Under the pieces are notes generated by a model. The model saw nothing but the letters and a program-made list of their open reading frames with translations. It was not told where the DNA came from and did no database searches. A stretch of 64,000 nt of DNA from Actinotalea sp. JY-7876. Its GTDB lineage: Bacteria; Actinomycetota; Actinomycetes; Actinomycetales; Cellulomonadaceae. How positions within the stretch are numbered: position 1 is the first letter of the stretch; each line of letters opens with the position of its first letter. Of the stretch, positions 55,963 through 64,000 are shown one piece after another. Location of the stretch: positions 1,674,001 through 1,738,000 of the forward strand of contig NZ_CP059493.1 of the NCBI RefSeq assembly GCF_014042015.1. Reading direction: 5' to 3'. A program made the position numbers and the translations under genes.

Positions 55963-57399
55963 GTGCCCGTGCAGCGTCGACGTCTCAGGTCCCCCGACGG
56001 CCTCGCCCCCGGCTTCGACGCCGTCCGGCGTGAGCACGAGGTGCCCGTCGAGTTCGCCCCCGACGCCCTGGCGGAGGCCGAGGCCGTCGTGGCCGGCCGC
56101 GTGGTGCCGGTCGAGGGTTCCCGGCGCGACCTGCGCGACGTCGAGTTCCGGACGATCGACCCGGTGGGCTCGACCGACCTCGACCAGGCCATGCACCTCG
56201 AGCGTGCGGGCGAGGGCTACCGCGTCCGGTACGCGATCGCCGACGTCGCGGCGTTCGTCCGTCCCGGTGGCGCCCTCGACCGCGCGGCGCACGAGCGCGT
56301 GACGACCGTGTACTGCCCGGACACGCGGGTCCCGCTGCACCCGCCCGCGATCAGCGAGGACGCCGGGTCGCTCCTGCCCGACCGCGACCGGCCGGCTGTC
56401 GTGTGGACGCTCGCGCTGGGGGCCGACGGCGAGGTGACGGACGCCGCGGTCGAGCGCGCGACCGTGCGCAGCCGGCTCCGCCTGGACTACGCCGGCGAGC
56501 AGGAGCGCCTCGACGCGGGCGTGGACGACGACGACCCGGTCGCGCTCCTGGCGGAGATCGGCACCCTGCGGGCGGCGCTCGAGCGCGCGCGGGGCGGGGT
56601 CTCGCTCGGCCTGCCCGAGCAGGAGGTCGTCCGGGAGGGGCCGGGGTGGCGCCTCGTCCAGCGTGCGCCCGTGCCGCTCGAGGACCACAACGCCCAGATC
56701 TCGCTGATGACCGGCATGGTGGCCGCGCGCATGATGCTGGAGGGCGGCGTCGGCGTCCTGCGCACGATGCCGCCCGCACCGGACGAGGCGGTCGCGGCCC
56801 TGCGCCGCGTCGCGGCCACGCTCGGTGTCCCGTGGCCCGACGGCGCCTCCTACGGGGACGTCCTGGCCGGTCTGGACCGGTCGCTCCCCACGACGGCGGC
56901 GTTCCTCGATGCAGCGACGGGCCTGTTCCGCGGCGCCGCGTGGACCCCCTTCGACGGCGCGTCCCCGGCCGAGCCGCGGCACGGCGCGGTCGCGGCCCCG
57001 TACGCCCACGTCACGGCGCCCTTGCGGCGGCTGGTCGACCGGTACGGGCTCGAGGTGTGCCTCGCGCTGCACGCGGGCCGCGACGTCCCGGCCTGGGTGC
57101 GCGACGCGCTGCCGGGCCTGGGCGCCCGGATGGCGCAGGGCACGCAGCGCGCCAACGCGGTCGACCGGGCGTGCACGGACCTCGTGGAGGCCGCGCTGCT
57201 CGGGCCGCTCGTGGGGCGCGAGCTCGAGGGCGTCGCCATCGACGCCCGGACCGTCCGCCTGGAGGAGCCGGCGGTCGTCGCCCGCACCACCACGGCCGAC
57301 CTGCCGGTGGGCGAGCGGGTCCGGGTGCGGGTCGTCTCGGCCGACGTCCCGACGCGGCGCGTCGAGCTGGCGCTCGTCCCCGGGCGGGCGGCGCGCTGA
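55963..57399 (+). CDS. RNB-domain 3'-5' exoribonuclease
   Basis: 478 residues: RNB catalytic domain (about 50-390) with TIDPVGSTDLDQAMHLE carrying the metal Asp residues, YAIADVAAFV, and the RNB C-terminal PYAHVTAPLRRLVDRYGL; then a short OB/S1-like region (about 400-478). The N-terminal cold-shock domains of RNase II/R are missing, as in the short actinobacterial RNB group. It degrades RNA. Start GTG 55963; TAGGGT at 55951-55956 suggests a leaderless transcript. Confidence 0.92.
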   Translation: MPVQRRRLRSPDGLAPGFDAVRREHEVPVEFAPDALAEAEAVVAGRVVPVEGSRRDLRDVEFRTIDPVGSTDLDQAMHLERAGEGYRVRYAIADVAAFVRPGGALDRAAHERVTTVYCPDTRVPLHPPAISEDAGSLLPDRDRPAVVWTLALGADGEVTDAAVERATVRSRLRLDYAGEQERLDAGVDDDDPVALLAEIGTLRAALERARGGVSLGLPEQEVVREGPGWRLVQRAPVPLEDHNAQISLMTGMVAARMMLEGGVGVLRTMPPAPDEAVAALRRVAATLGVPWPDGASYGDVLAGLDRSLPTTAAFLDAATGLFRGAAWTPFDGASPAEPRHGAVAAPYAHVTAPLRRLVDRYGLEVCLALHAGRDVPAWVRDALPGLGARMAQGTQRANAVDRACTDLVEAALLGPLVGRELEGVAIDARTVRLEEPAVVARTTTADLPVGERVRVRVVSADVPTRRVELALVPGRAAR

Positions 57400-57516
57400 G
57401 GTCGCGCCAGGGGCCCGGGAGCGTCCGCGGGGTGCGTCGTGGGCCCGGCGCACGGCCCGTCCCCCGTAGGATCGCCGCGGTGAGGACGATGTGCGAGTCG
57501 GGGGGCGGTCTACGCG

Positions 57517-58128
57517 GTGACTGACCTCAGCCGTGCCCCGGCGGGCGGTGGGGCCCTGCGCCGGGGACGCCACGGCATCGTGACGCTCCCCAACATCATC
57601 AGCGCGCTGCGTCTGCTGCTGGTCCCCGTCTTCGCGGTCCTCATCGCGCAGGGAGCGGACGGCTGGGCCCTGCTGGTGCTCGCGGTCGCGGGCGCCAGCG
57701 ACTGGCTCGACGGCGTCCTCGCCCGCGCGCTCGACCAGCGGTCGCGCCTCGGCGAGCTGCTCGACCCGGCGGCCGACCGCCTCTTCATCCTGGTCACCCT
57801 CGTCGGGCTGGCCGCGCGCGAGGTGGTCCCCGGGTGGGTCCTGGCGACAGTGGTCGGCCGTGACGTCCTGCTCGCGCTCGTGCTCCTCGTGCTGGTCCGG
57901 CGGGGCATCGGCCCGCTGCCCGTGCACTTCGTCGGCAAGGCCGGCACGTTCGCGCTGCTCTACGCCTTCCCGCTGCTCCTGCTCGCGCAGTGGGAGGAGC
58001 CGATCGGGCCGGTCGCCGGGGTCGCGGGGTGGGCGTTCGCGTGGTGGGGCATGGGGCTGTACTGGCTCGCGGCCGCCATCTACCTGCGCCAGTCCTGGCG
58101 CGCGCTGACCGACGGCGGGCGCGCATGA
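57517..58128 (+). CDS. pgsA: CDP-alcohol phosphatidyltransferase (PgsA family)
   Basis: 203 residues with about five TM helices. The active site D-G-x2-A-R-x8-G-x3-D-x3-D is read as DWLDGVLARALDQRSRLGELLDPAADR. It transfers a phosphatidyl group from CDP-diacylglycerol to glycerol phosphate or a related alcohol in the membrane. First gene of the block equivalent to Rv1822 (pgsA2). TAGGAT at 57467-57472 is a likely -10. Start GTG 57517; overlaps the DUF881 gene by 4 bp. Confidence 0.93.
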   Translation: MTDLSRAPAGGGALRRGRHGIVTLPNIISALRLLLVPVFAVLIAQGADGWALLVLAVAGASDWLDGVLARALDQRSRLGELLDPAADRLFILVTLVGLAAREVVPGWVLATVVGRDVLLALVLLVLVRRGIGPLPVHFVGKAGTFALLYAFPLLLLAQWEEPIGPVAGVAGWAFAWWGMGLYWLAAAIYLRQSWRALTDGGRA

Positions 58129-59036
58129 CCCCGACCGGCCGCCGTCCGCCCGCGGGGCAGCGCCCCGACGCGTCGATGAGCCTCCTCAACGAGGTGATGT
58201 ACCAGCCCGTGGACGCCGGCTACGCGGAGGCGGCCGCCCGCCCGCGGACGCCGCTCGCGCCCGCCGCGCGTGCGCGCCGGAGCGGCATCACGCTCGCGGT
58301 CGCGGCCGCGCTCGGTCTCCTGGTCGCGGCCGCCGTCGTCTCGTTGCGGGCGCCCCAGCCCTCGGTGACCGGCGCGCGCGCCCTCCTGGCCGAGCAGATC
58401 GCCGAGCGGACGGCGCACGCGGACGAGCTCCAGGCGACGCACGACGCCCTCGCCGCGGAGGTCGCGCAGGTGCGCAGCGACGCGCTCGCCGCGGCGGACC
58501 CCGAGCTCTTCGCCGAGCTCGAGGAGCTCGAGCTCGCCTCGGGCGTCACGGCCGTGCGGGGCGACGGCCTCGTCGTCGAGCTCACCGACGCGCCCGTGGC
58601 GGACGCGGAGGAGGCCGACCCGCGCACCCGCGTCCAGGACATCGACCTGCAGATCGTCACGAACGGCCTGTGGGCCTCCGGGGCCGAGGGCATCGCCATC
58701 AACGGCCAGCGGCTCACGGCCCTGAGCGCGATCCGCGGCGTCGGGCCCGCCGTGCTGGTGGACCTCGTGCCGCTCCTGTCGCCGTACCGGATCGAGGTCG
58801 TCGGCGACGCCCAGGCGGTCCAGACGGCCTTCGCCCGCACGACGGCCGCCAACCACCTGGCGTCCCTGAGCGCCAACCTCGAGATCGGGGTCAGCGTGCG
58901 GGCACAGGAGGTGGAGCTGCCGGCCGGGGCGGCGCCCTCCCTGCGCTACGCCTCGCCGCTCGACCCGGACGATGTGGCAGGGTCTGGGGCGACCGAGGGC
59001 ACGGACGACGGGACACCCGGAGGGGGAACTTCATGA
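58125..59036 (+). CDS. DUF881 family membrane protein (first copy)
   Basis: 303 residues: cytoplasmic N-terminus, one TM helix (about 54-73), coiled coil (about 85-120) and an extracytoplasmic DUF881 domain with LASGVTAVRGDGLVVELTDAP, DLQIVTNGLWASGAEGIAINGQRLTALSAIR. Corresponds to Rv1823. DUF881 proteins flank the small basic protein gene and are linked to cell-envelope or division functions, without defined activity. Overlaps pgsA and sbp at both ends by 4 bp. Confidence 0.92.
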   Translation: MTPTGRRPPAGQRPDASMSLLNEVMYQPVDAGYAEAAARPRTPLAPAARARRSGITLAVAAALGLLVAAAVVSLRAPQPSVTGARALLAEQIAERTAHADELQATHDALAAEVAQVRSDALAAADPELFAELEELELASGVTAVRGDGLVVELTDAPVADAEEADPRTRVQDIDLQIVTNGLWASGAEGIAINGQRLTALSAIRGVGPAVLVDLVPLLSPYRIEVVGDAQAVQTAFARTTAANHLASLSANLEIGVSVRAQEVELPAGAAPSLRYASPLDPDDVAGSGATEGTDDGTPGGGTS

Positions 59037-59365
59037 TCGCGCTCATCGGCCTGGCCATCGGCGCCGTGGTGGGACTCCTCCTCGAGCCCACCGTGCCGCA
59101 GGCGCTCCAGCCGTACCTGCCGATCGCCGTCGTCGCGGCACTGGACGCGCTGTTCGGCGGCCTGCGGGCGCTGCTGGACGGCACCTTCGACGACCGCGTG
59201 TTCGTCGTCTCGTTCCTGTCCAACGTCGTCGTCGCCGCGCTCATCGTGTTCCTGGGCGACCAGCTGGGCGTCGGCACGCAGCTCTCGACGGCCGTCGTGG
59301 TCGTGCTCGGGATCCGGATCTTCTCGAACACCGCGGCGATCCGCCGCCACCTGTTCAAGGCCTGA
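59033..59365 (+). CDS. sbp: small basic protein Sbp (DUF1290)
   Basis: 110 residues, three hydrophobic helices, full length for the family: LIGLAIGAVVGLLLEPTVPQALQPYLPIAVVAALDALFGGLRALLDGTFDDRVFVVSFLSN and a C-terminal FSNTAAIRRHLFKA. Corresponds to Rv1824, in the same position between two DUF881 genes. Membrane protein near cell-division genes; biochemical role unknown. Start ATG 59033 has GGGGGAAC upstream. Confidence 0.93.
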   Translation: MIALIGLAIGAVVGLLLEPTVPQALQPYLPIAVVAALDALFGGLRALLDGTFDDRVFVVSFLSNVVVAALIVFLGDQLGVGTQLSTAVVVVLGIRIFSNTAAIRRHLFKA

Positions 59366-59366
59366 C

Positions 59367-60143
59367 GTGAGCGAACCGGACACGACGCCGCAGCCCCCCG
59401 ACCCGGGCACCTCCCGCTCGGCCTGGCGCACCCTGGGGCGCGCCCTGGCGCCGCGCGCCACCCGCGCCCAGGTGATGGCGGGCATCCTGTGCGCGCTCCT
59501 CGGCTTCGCGATCGTCGTGCAGGTCCAGCAGAACCGGAGCGAGGGCCTGTCGTCGCTGCGGCAGGACGAGCTGGTCCGGATCCTCGACGAGGTGACGCAG
59601 CGGACCGAGGAGCTCGAGGACCAGGCCGCGGCCCTGCGCCAGCAGCGTGCCGAGCTCGTGACCGGCTCGGACACCCAGCGCGCCGCCCAGGACGCGGCGA
59701 TGGAGCGCGCCGCGCAGCAGGGCATCCTCGCGGGTCGGCTGCCGGCCGAGGGCCCGGGAGTCTCGCTCGTCGTGCGCGACCAGCGCCGCGAGGTGCCCGC
59801 GCTCGCGCTGCTCAACGTCGTCGAGGAGATGCGCAACGCGGGCGCGGAGGCCATCCAGCTCAACGACGTGCGGGTCACGGCCTCCACCTACCTCGTCGAC
59901 ACGCCGGACGGCGTCGAGATCGACGGCGTCGCGATCGCCCCGCCGTACCGCTGGCTGGCCATCGGCGACCCCGACGTGATCGTGCCCGCGCTCAACATGC
60001 CCGGCGGCGCGCTCGCCGTGGTTCGGGGGTACGGCGGGACCAGCGACGTGCAGCCCTTGGAGACGGTCGTCGTGGACGCCGTGCGCCTCGTGGACCCGCC
60101 CCAGCACGCCACGCCGGTGCCCACCTCGCCGGACGCCGGGTGA
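59367..60143 (+). CDS. DUF881 family membrane protein (second copy)
   Basis: 258 residues: TM helix (about 37-53), coiled coil (about 60-100), DUF881 domain with GPGVSLVVRDQRREVPALALLNVVEEMRNAGAEAIQLNDVRVTASTYLVDT. Corresponds to Rv1825. Together with the first copy and Sbp it may form a membrane complex. Start GTG 59367, one base after the sbp stop. In M. tuberculosis gcvH follows; here garA follows instead after 94 bp with its own promoter. Confidence 0.92.
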   Translation: MSEPDTTPQPPDPGTSRSAWRTLGRALAPRATRAQVMAGILCALLGFAIVVQVQQNRSEGLSSLRQDELVRILDEVTQRTEELEDQAAALRQQRAELVTGSDTQRAAQDAAMERAAQQGILAGRLPAEGPGVSLVVRDQRREVPALALLNVVEEMRNAGAEAIQLNDVRVTASTYLVDTPDGVEIDGVAIAPPYRWLAIGDPDVIVPALNMPGGALAVVRGYGGTSDVQPLETVVVDAVRLVDPPQHATPVPTSPDAG

Positions 60144-60237
60144 GCGGCCGGACGAGGGACTGCGAAGGTGCCCCGCGTTTGCATAGGCTGTGCCCCGACA
60201 ACGACGTGATCACCACCCCCGTGGCGTAGGAGGAACG

Positions 60238-60702
60238 ATGACCGAGCGCGACGCCTCCGAGCCGCGATGGGCGAATGCCGACACGACGATCAGCTTCGGT
60301 GACGGTGTCATCGGGGCGGTCGAGTCCGATGCCCCGAGGGTGGGCCTGAGCCCGGAGGAGCACGCCGCCGTCGCGGCACTGCCGCCGACGTCGGCCCTGC
60401 TGATCATGCAGCGAGGCCCGAGCGCGGGCGCGCGGTTCCTGCTCGACGCCGACCGGACCGTCGCGGGTCGCAGCCCCGACGCGGACATCTTCCTCGACGA
60501 CGTGACGGTCTCCCGCAAGCACGTCGAGTTCGTGCGCGAGCGCGAGGGCTTCGTGGTGCGCGACGTCGGCTCGCTGAACGGCACGTACGTCAACCGGTCC
60601 CGCATCGAGCAGGCCGTGCTCCGCGCGGGCGACGAGGTCCAGATCGGCAAGTTCCGCATGACCTTCCACCCGAGCCCGGCGGCCGCGGCCGCGGCGCAGT
60701 GA
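60238..60702 (+). CDS. garA: FHA-domain metabolic regulator GarA/OdhI
   Basis: 154 residues. N-terminal disordered tail carries a TT phosphorylation site (ADTTISF, about residues 15-21) as in GarA/OdhI. The FHA domain (about 55-145) has GRSPDADIFLDD, SRKH and NGTYVN. Phosphorylated by Ser/Thr kinases such as PknG, GarA switches between inhibiting 2-oxoglutarate dehydrogenase and glutamate dehydrogenase and stimulating glutamate synthase. TAGGAGG precedes ATG 60238; TAGGCT at 60184-60189 is a possible -10. Stop overlaps the ftsR start. Confidence 0.93.
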   Translation: MTERDASEPRWANADTTISFGDGVIGAVESDAPRVGLSPEEHAAVAALPPTSALLIMQRGPSAGARFLLDADRTVAGRSPDADIFLDDVTVSRKHVEFVREREGFVVRDVGSLNGTYVNRSRIEQAVLRAGDEVQIGKFRMTFHPSPAAAAAAQ

Positions 60703-61484
60703 CGCCCGCACCCCGGCGCAGGTCGGAGGAGCGGACCCACCACGACGCGACGCCGGCGCCCGCCGCGCCGCGCCTGGACGGCCGCTGGCCGCACGGGGTC
60801 TCGACGGACCCCACGATGCGGATCTCCGACGTCCTCGCCGACCTCGGGGCCGACTTCCCGACGGTGACGCCCTCCAAGCTCCGCTTCCTCGAGGAGCAGG
60901 GTCTGGTCGAGCCGCGGCGTACGGCGGGCGGCTACCGGCAGTACAGCCCGGCCGACGTCGAGCGCCTCCGGTTCGTGCTGCGCCAGCAGCGGGACCGCTA
61001 CCTGCCGCTGAAGGTGATCGGCGAGCAGCTCGCCGCCCTCGACGCCGGCGAGCAGGACGAGCGGCCGGCACCGCGCCTGGCCACCACCGACGGTGAACGA
61101 CCCGTCGCGGCGGGCGCCGGGCGCTGGACGCCGGAGGGGCTGGCAGCCGACACGGGCGTCGACCCCGCGCTCGTCGTGCAGCTCGTCGAGGCGGGCGTCC
61201 TCGCGCCGAGCGCGTCCGGCCACCTGGACGCGTGGGCGCGCGAGGTGGTGGTGCTGGCCGGGGCGCTTGCCGAGCACGGCGTCGAGCCGCGCCACCTGCG
61301 CTCGTTCCGCCAGGCCGCCGACCGCCAGGTCTCGGTCGTCGAGCAGATCGTCGCGCCCCTGCGGGGGCAGCGCGCCGTCGCCGCGCAGGCGCACGCCGCC
61401 ACCGTGGCGGCCGAGGTCGGGGAGCTCTGCGGTCGGCTGCACACGGCGTTCGTCCGGTCGGGCGTCGCCGGCCTGACGCGCTGA
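60699..61484 (+). CDS. ftsR: MerR-family regulator FtsR
   Basis: 261 residues: disordered N-terminus (to about 38), MerR-type winged helix (RISDVLADLGADFPTVTPSKLRFLEEQGLVEPRRTAGGYRQYSPADVERL, about 40-90), then a helical C-terminal domain (about 130-255). Orthologue of Rv1828/FtsR, which controls ftsZ expression in corynebacteria. Start GTG 60699 overlaps the garA stop (GTGA), so the two are coupled. Confidence 0.92.
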   Translation: MTPAPRRRSEERTHHDATPAPAAPRLDGRWPHGVSTDPTMRISDVLADLGADFPTVTPSKLRFLEEQGLVEPRRTAGGYRQYSPADVERLRFVLRQQRDRYLPLKVIGEQLAALDAGEQDERPAPRLATTDGERPVAAGAGRWTPEGLAADTGVDPALVVQLVEAGVLAPSASGHLDAWAREVVVLAGALAEHGVEPRHLRSFRQAADRQVSVVEQIVAPLRGQRAVAAQAHAATVAAEVGELCGRLHTAFVRSGVAGLTR

Positions 61485-61545
61485 CGCGGACGACCCGCGG
61501 CAGGTCCACTCGTCGCGGCGACGCCGCGGACGTAGCGTGGCACCC

Positions 61546-62094
61546 ATGCGCGACGACCTCATCCCTGTCGAGGTGCTCGGGGTGCGCCGGCAGGCGCCGC
61601 TGGACCAGGTGGTGGTCCTGCTGCTCGACCTCGCGGGCCGACGCCTGCTCCCGATCGTCGTCGGCGTGACGGAGGGCTCGGCCATCGCGACGGCCCAGCA
61701 GGGCGTGGTGCCGCCCCGGCCGATGACGCACGACCTGCTCGCGGCGGTCATCGAGGAGTGCTCGGCGGGCCTGGACCGCGTCGAGATCATCTCGCTCGTG
61801 GACGGGGTCTTCCACGCCGAGCTGGTCATGGCGGACGAGACCCGGGTCGACGCGCGCGCCTCCGACGCGATCGCGGTCGCGGTCCGGGCCGGGTGCGCGG
61901 TGCTCTGCGCGCCCGAGGTCCTCGAGGAGTCCGGCCTCGAGGTCGAGGAGCACACCACCGAGGACGAGGTGGAGGAGTTCCGCGCCTTCCTCGACACGGT
62001 CAGCGCGGACGACTTCGTCAGCGGCGAGGGTGCGCCGGAGGAGGAGGAGGGCGGTGACGCCGGTCACGGGGAGGGCGGGCCCCGGGGCGCCTGA
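61546..62094 (+). CDS. bifunctional nuclease domain protein (DUF151)
   Basis: 182 residues: BFN/DUF151 domain (about 1-135) with LLPIVVGVTEGSAIATAQQG, RPMTHDLLAAVIE, RVDARASDAIAVAVRAGCAVLC; acidic tail (EEEEGG). Corresponds to Rv1829. The family has reported RNase/DNase activity; the role here is unknown. Start ATG 61546; TAGCGT at 61533-61538 places the transcription start at the ATG, suggesting a leaderless mRNA. Confidence 0.93.
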   Translation: MRDDLIPVEVLGVRRQAPLDQVVVLLLDLAGRRLLPIVVGVTEGSAIATAQQGVVPPRPMTHDLLAAVIEECSAGLDRVEIISLVDGVFHAELVMADETRVDARASDAIAVAVRAGCAVLCAPEVLEESGLEVEEHTTEDEVEEFRAFLDTVSADDFVSGEGAPEEEEGGDAGHGEGGPRGA

Positions 62095-62130
62095 CGGACG
62101 GGTGCGGAGCACCAGGTCGCAGGCCCTGTC

Positions 62131-62145
62131 TCAACCTGAGGTCGA
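62131..62145. promoter_or_regulatory. MerR-type operator half-turn dyad TCAACCTGAGGTCGA
   Basis: 7-bp arms TCAACCT / AGGTCGA (one mismatch from perfect) around G, inside a longer GTCTCA...TGAGAC dyad. It lies about 50 bp upstream of the promoter of the merR gene. TCAACCT-N-AGGTTGA-like sites are typical for MerR proteins of this cluster, so FtsR or the Rv1830-like protein may bind. Inferred. Confidence 0.5.
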
Positions 62146-62195
62146 AGGTGAGACACGCCGCAGCAACACGCCGCGGCGCGTCGCCCGCCGGTTCG

Positions 62196-62224
62196 TTGAC
62201 TGCCCCACCCCCCGGCCCTAGCGT
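62196..62224 (+). promoter_or_regulatory. sigma-70-type promoter of the Rv1830-like merR gene
   Basis: TTGACT (62196-62201), 17-bp spacer, TAGCGT (62219-62224). A leader of about 95 nt follows, with two perfect 7-bp hairpins (62247-62265 CGCCGCC/GGCGGCG; 62281-62304 GTCCCGC/GCGGGAC). Confidence 0.75.
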
Positions 62225-62324
62225 GACGTGTGGACATCCTGTGAAGCGCCGCCGACCCGGCGGCGTGAGGGTGGCACGACGTCCCGCAGAGCACCTGGCG
62301 GGACGACAGCGAGGGGAGTGGCCC

Positions 62325-62909
62325 GTGAGCGGCACCGGAGACACGGCCGAGGAGGCCGTCGGCGTCCCGCAGCGCGCCCAGGGACTCCTCTTCGGCGACG
62401 AGCTGCCCGACCTGGACACCACGACCGGCTACCGCGGCCCGACCGCGTGCCGCGCCGCCGGCATCACCTACCGCCAGCTCGACTACTGGGCCCGCACGGG
62501 CTTGGTCGAGCCCACGGTGCGGCCGGCCAGCGGCTCGGGCACCCAGCGGCTCTACAGCTTCCGCGACATCCTCGTCCTCAAGGTCGTCAAGCGGCTCCTC
62601 GACACCGGGGTCTCGCTCCAGCAGATCCGCACCGCTGTCGCGCACCTGCGCGAGCGGGGCGTCGACGACCTGGCGCAGATCACGCTCATGAGCGACGGCG
62701 CCAGCGTCTACGAGTGCACCTCCGCGGACGAGGTCATCGACCTGGTCCAGGGCGGCCAGGGCGTCTTCGGGATCGCCGTCGGGCGCGTGTGGCGCGAGGT
62801 CGAGGGGACGCTCGCCGCCCTGCCGACCGAGCGCGTGAGCGAGGACGCACCCGCGGCGGTCGCCGACGACGAGCTGGCGCAGCGCCGCCGGGCGCGCACC
62901 GCAGGCTGA
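62325..62909 (+). CDS. MerR-family regulator (Rv1830-like)
   Basis: 194 residues. MerR winged helix (about 35-105; GPTACRAAGITYRQLDYWARTGLVEPTVRPASGSGTQRLYSFRDILVLKVVKRLLDTGVSLQQIRTAV) and a C-terminal sensory helix region with YECTSADEVIDLVQGGQGVFGIAVGRVW. Matches Rv1830 in position and layout. Regulates unknown targets. Start GTG 62325 after GAGGGGAG; an extended in-frame ORF upstream crosses the promoter and leader and is not used. Confidence 0.9.
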   Translation: MSGTGDTAEEAVGVPQRAQGLLFGDELPDLDTTTGYRGPTACRAAGITYRQLDYWARTGLVEPTVRPASGSGTQRLYSFRDILVLKVVKRLLDTGVSLQQIRTAVAHLRERGVDDLAQITLMSDGASVYECTSADEVIDLVQGGQGVFGIAVGRVWREVEGTLAALPTERVSEDAPAAVADDELAQRRRARTAG

Positions 62910-62923
62910 CGCGGCGATCGCGC

Positions 62924-62940
62924 GTCCGCCTCGCGGACGA
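62924..62940 (+). terminator. hairpin after merR
   Basis: CGTCCGC-CTC-GCGGACG, perfect 7-bp stem starting 14 bp after the merR stop. TACGGT at 62966-62971 beyond it may be the -10 for the carboxylase gene. Confidence 0.5.
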
Positions 62941-63005
62941 CGGGTACGAGCGCGCTCCGGGGGGCTACGGTTCTCGTGCCCCCGCCGCTACATCTGAGGT
63001 GAGCC

Positions 63006-64000
63006 GTGTTCTCGAAGGTCCTCGTCGCCAACCGTGCTGAGATCGCCGTCCGCGGCTTCCGCGCGGCCTACGAGCTCGGTGCCCGCACCGTCGCCGTCTT
63101 CCCCTACGAGGACCGGAGCTCGGAGCACCGCCTCAAGGCGGACGAGGCCTACTCGATCGGCTCGCCCGGTCACCCGGTGCGCGCGTACCTGGACGTCGCC
63201 GAGATCATCCGCGTGGCGCAGGAGTCCGGCGCCGACGCCGTCTACCCGGGCTACGGCTTCCTCTCCGAGAACCCCGAGCTGGCCCGGGCGTGCGAGGCCG
63301 CCGGGATCGCGTTCGTCGGGCCGCCCGCCCACGTGCTCGAGATGGCGGGGAACAAGGTCACGGCCCTGCGTGCGGCGAAGGCGGCGGGCATCCCGACGCT
63401 CGCGTCCTCGGACCCGTCGTCCGACGTCGACACGCTCCTCGCGGCCGCCGAGGAGATCGGCTTCCCGGTCTTCGTCAAGGCCGTCGCCGGTGGCGGCGGG
63501 CGCGGCATGCGCCGGGTCGACGCGCGCGAGGAGCTGCCCGGCGCCCTGGCGGCGGCGATGCGCGAGGCGGACAGCGCCTTCGGTGACCCGACCGTGTTCC
63601 TCGAGCAGGCCGTCCTGCGCCCGCGCCACATCGAGGTGCAGATCCTCGCGGACGCCACCGGCGAGGTCGTGCACCTGTTCGAGCGCGACTGCTCGGTCCA
63701 GCGGCGCCACCAGAAGGTCATCGAGATCGCCCCGGCGCCCAACCTCGACCCGGAGCTGCGCGACGCGCTGTGCCGCGACGCGGTCGCCTTCGCGCGCAGC
63801 ATCGGCTACGTCAACGCCGGCACCGTCGAGTTCCTCGTGGACACCGTGGGGGAGCGGGCCGGCAAGCACGTGTTCATCGAGATGAACCCGCGCATCCAGG
63901 TCGAGCACACGGTGACCGAGGAGGTCACCGACATCGACCTCGTGCAGTCCCAGCTCCGGATCGCGTCGGGGGAGACGCTGGCGGACCTCGGCATCTCGCA
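63006..64000 (+). CDS. pyc: pyruvate carboxylase, N-terminal part (truncated by window edge)
   Basis: First 331 residues of a long chain continuing beyond the window. Biotin carboxylase domain: KVLVANRAEIAVRGFRAAYELG, YPGYGFLSENPELA, ATP-grasp GGGGRGMR, RHIEVQIL, ERDCSVQRRHQKVIEIAPAP, EMNPRIQVEHTVTEE. The FPYEDRSSEHRLKADEAYSIG segment points to pyruvate carboxylase rather than acetyl-CoA carboxylase. It makes oxaloacetate from pyruvate and bicarbonate. GTG start 63006 follows GAGGTGAG. The identity of the C-terminal half cannot be seen. Confidence 0.9.
   Translation, partial: MFSKVLVANRAEIAVRGFRAAYELGARTVAVFPYEDRSSEHRLKADEAYSIGSPGHPVRAYLDVAEIIRVAQESGADAVYPGYGFLSENPELARACEAAGIAFVGPPAHVLEMAGNKVTALRAAKAAGIPTLASSDPSSDVDTLLAAAEEIGFPVFVKAVAGGGGRGMRRVDAREELPGALAAAMREADSAFGDPTVFLEQAVLRPRHIEVQILADATGEVVHLFERDCSVQRRHQKVIEIAPAPNLDPELRDALCRDAVAFARSIGYVNAGTVEFLVDTVGERAGKHVFIEMNPRIQVEHTVTEEVTDIDLVQSQLRIASGETLADLGIS

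Noticed and set aside
1-64000. tRNA, rRNA and CRISPR arrays
   Set aside because: I scanned for cloverleaf ends, rRNA landmarks and regularly spaced long repeats and saw none; short phased repeats reported here are promoter elements. A tRNA scan would be needed to be certain.

Overview
The window is about 64 kb of very GC-rich DNA with dense, short-spaced genes, many GTG starts and ATGA/GTGA overlaps. Gene content (B12-dependent NrdJ, GarA/FtsR cluster, ECF transporter with fused ATPases, BTAD/SARP regulator, DUF881 proteins, TCGAAC-type LexA boxes) points to an actinobacterium, most like Cellulomonadaceae or a related Micrococcales family. It looks like chromosome. I found no tRNA, rRNA, insertion sequence, CRISPR array or prophage structural gene. 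About 58 protein genes are supported; pyruvate carboxylase runs off the right edge.

Layout. 0.06-2.6 kb: a catabolic operon (cupin, LsrF-type aldolase/thiolase, class II aldolase). 2.6-4.8 kb: a TetR regulator with a perfect palindromic operator at its start codon, translationally coupled to an ABC exporter. 4.8-8 kb: PAS-GGDEF cyclase, 8-TM protein, HtrA-like protease. 8-15.3 kb: the most unusual region. A SARP/BTAD regulator is divergent from six tightly packed genes encoding an M15-like peptidase, a zinc-ribbon protein, a coiled-coil Met/Gln-rich protein, a small Ala-rich protein, a subtilase and an OmpA-domain protein. None has a visible signal peptide, three share an acidic N-terminal module, and an 11-bp phased repeat array sits between regulator and operon. 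15.2-18.9 kb: helR (RNA polymerase-rescue ATPase, rifamycin tolerance) and SOS-controlled dinB, divergent across a region holding a probable rifamycin-associated element, a 28-bp palindrome and a LexA box. 18.9-30.8 kb: nicotinamide repair, amino-acid permease, GH3 hexosaminidase, a small SOS-controlled protein, two paralogous VanY-like peptidases, CorA, ChaB and a DUF885 hydrolase.

30.9-39.5 kb is a vitamin B12 locus: NrdJ with NrdR-type boxes, a complete ECF importer (S, fused A1A2, T) with a surface-anchored partner protein, a cobalamin riboswitch in front of it, and a divergent PduO-type cobalamin adenosyltransferase. The genes together describe uptake of corrinoid, conversion to adenosylcobalamin and its use in deoxynucleotide synthesis. 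39.5-49.7 kb: PilZ protein, DUF3105, DUF305, DEAD-box helicase, an unusual zinc-ribbon SDR facing a DUF6421 gene, a threonine aldolase and a DUF222-HNH gene with a LexA-like box. 49.8-57.4 kb: GNAT, App1-type phosphatase, LLM oxidoreductase coupled to a GH13 enzyme, a second LLM enzyme, DUF4126 and an RNB ribonuclease. 57.5-64 kb: the conserved actinobacterial block pgsA - DUF881 - sbp - DUF881 - garA - ftsR - DUF151 nuclease - merR (as Rv1822-Rv1830 of M. tuberculosis but lacking gcvH), then pyruvate carboxylase.

All calls come from reading the sequence and remembered family features; no database search was run. Promoter, operator and terminator entries are pattern matches.
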